Shown one piece after another: positions 4,770 to 5,704 of a stretch of 5,704 bases of DNA (positions within the stretch are counted from its first letter, which is position 1; each line of letters opens with the position of its first letter). Source of the stretch: an uncultured Eubacteriales bacterium. Lineage in GTDB: Bacteria; Bacillota; Clostridia; Lachnospirales; Lachnospiraceae. The position numbers and the translations under genes are program-made. Under the pieces are notes generated by a model. That model was given only the letters and a program-made list of their open reading frames with translations, was not told where the DNA came from and searched no databases. The DNA lies in contig ONWL01000109.1 in the NCBI GenBank assembly GCA_900321525.1, positions 1-5,704 of the forward strand. The letters are read 5' to 3'.

Positions 4770-5704
4770 TTATATTTTATTACTTTCGCTGTTTTCCTTT
4801 TGTTGCAGATAGAAAATTGCCTTTTGTGCTTCAATCTCTGCACGCAGTTCTTCTTCTGTCGGCAGATACAGTTTATATTTTGAGGCAAAAAGTTGCTCGC
4901 TACCATGCATCACAGAATACCGAGCAATGTCCTCATCGGTTTCGGAACACAGTACGATACCCAACGTGGGATTGTCACCTTCGTTACGCTTTAGCTCATC
5001 ATACATCCTGATATACATATCCATCTGACCAACATCCTGATGAGTGATCTTTCCAGTTTTCAGGTCAATCAGCACAAAGCACTTTAATATATAATTGTAA
5101 AAAACAAGATCAATGTAATAATCCTGTTTCTCCGTGTGGATATGCTGCTGGCGAGCAACAAATGCATAACCTTTCCCAAGTTCCATCAGAAATTTCTGCA
5201 AATTGGAAAGGATCGCTGATTCCAAATGTGTCTCTGTCATATCTACATTGGATGAAAGTCCAAGAAATTCAGCCACAATAGGATTCTTCAGATATTCCAG
5301 CTTGTCTTGCTGATAGCTGAACGTGAGCTGTTTCATCTCTGTTTCCACCGATTCTGCATTCTGTGATGCCAGCAGGCGATAATAGTATTGTGAATCAATA
5401 TTGCGTTGAAGCGTGCGAACAGCCCAAGTCTGCTCTAAAGCTTCTTTTGCATACCATGCTCTGGCTTTCTCGTCTTTTACCTGCAAAAGGGTTCTATAAT
5501 GTGTCCATGAAAGCAATGGAACAGATTTTCCACTCGCTGAGTGGAAAATTTCTGGAAAAGTTTTATAAAATAAATAAAAATTATACAGATTCGTTTTTGT
5601 AAAGCCTTTTCCGTATTCGTCAGTCAGTTCTTTTGAAAGTTTTTTGACAATCTCCAGTCCATATTCTGCACGGGATTCGCCGTTCAGTTCCTCCTCTGCA
5701 ATTC
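4770..5704 (-). CDS. YhcG/DUF1016-type PDDEXK nuclease (N-terminus cut by window edge)
   Basis: The frame is open from the last base of the window to the TAA at 4770, giving 310 visible residues (first complete codon at 5702). No start is visible; the full family length is about 330-380, so perhaps 20-70 residues are missing. Residues 1 to about 105 match the DUF1016 N-terminal helical domain (GKGFTKTNLYNFY, then LLSWTHYRTLLQV and WAVRTLQRNIDSQYYYRLL). The rest is the PDDEXK nuclease fold: FLMELGKGYAFVARQ, then the putative metal and catalytic residues D198 in YYIDLVFYN, D213-x-K215 in IDLKTG and Q226 in DVGQMDMYIR. Such proteins are predicted DNA-cutting enzymes, often seen near restriction-modification or mobile genes, but their role is not established. 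Base composition looks lower in GC than the neighbouring genes, especially near 5550-5600 and at the 3' end, hinting at horizontal acquisition. It is probably transcribed separately from pyrE. Confidence 0.9.
   Translation of the reverse strand, partial: IAEEELNGESRAEYGLEIVKKLSKELTDEYGKGFTKTNLYNFYLFYKTFPEIFHSASGKSVPLLSWTHYRTLLQVKDEKARAWYAKEALEQTWAVRTLQRNIDSQYYYRLLASQNAESVETEMKQLTFSYQQDKLEYLKNPIVAEFLGLSSNVDMTETHLESAILSNLQKFLMELGKGYAFVARQQHIHTEKQDYYIDLVFYNYILKCFVLIDLKTGKITHQDVGQMDMYIRMYDELKRNEGDNPTLGIVLCSETDEDIARYSVMHGSEQLFASKYKLYLPTEEELRAEIEAQKAIFYLQQKENSESNKI
5525..5549. repeat. Perfect 11-base inverted repeat inside the nuclease gene
   Basis: ATTTTCCACTC (5525-5535), loop GCT, and GAGTGGAAAAT (5539-5549) are exact reverse complements. 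It lies in coding sequence for the residues EIFHSASGKS of the DUF1016 domain, so it may simply follow from the conserved codons; a hairpin in the mRNA or a protein-binding palindrome are alternatives. Confidence 0.6.

Noticed and set aside
4455..4906. Short minus-strand open frames of 79 and 81 residues around the terminator
   Set aside because: They run across the promoter, terminator and the 3' end of the nuclease gene, lack ribosome binding sites and read as low-complexity basic sequence.
5514..5516. TTG as start of a 248-residue nuclease
   Set aside because: The same frame stays open upstream to the window edge, and the upstream codons encode recognisable DUF1016-domain residues.

Overview
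The window looks like chromosomal DNA from a Gram-positive, gut-type Clostridia bacterium, most likely a member of the Lachnospiraceae. The basis is the style of the proteins, the strong AGGAGG-type ribosome binding sites, the moderate base composition and the gene content; this is inference, not a database match. Every gene I can support lies on the minus strand, so the reading order is from high to low coordinates.

Right part (4770-5704): a YhcG/DUF1016-type PDDEXK nuclease gene whose 5' end is beyond the window edge. The frame is open to the last base, so the TTG at 5516 is an internal codon, not the start. The stretch behind it (4492-4769) holds two hairpin-forming inverted repeats, one of them a probable terminator, and then a good sigma-A-type promoter for pyrE.

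Middle and left part (1-4491): a tightly packed six-gene run in the order pyrE (orotate phosphoribosyltransferase), a 50-residue single-helix membrane peptide, a VanZ-family membrane protein, a three-helix small membrane protein, an unusually long M29-type aminopeptidase, and purK (cut by the left edge). The spacings are +65, +33, -20, +38 and -4 bases, with no terminator visible between genes, so a single operon starting at the pyrE promoter is the simplest reading. A weaker second promoter may lie just after pyrE.

The two ends of the run are pyrimidine (pyrE) and purine (purK) biosynthesis. The middle is three small membrane proteins and a peptidase with no obvious role in nucleotide synthesis. 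Whether the middle genes form a functional unit or are only co-transcribed cannot be decided from the sequence. I found no CRISPR array, tRNA, rRNA, insertion sequence or complete mobile element. The most noteworthy items are the roughly 220-residue N-terminal extension on the M29 peptidase, the small membrane peptide tied to pyrE, and the AT-richer nuclease locus with its palindromes next to the pyrE promoter.
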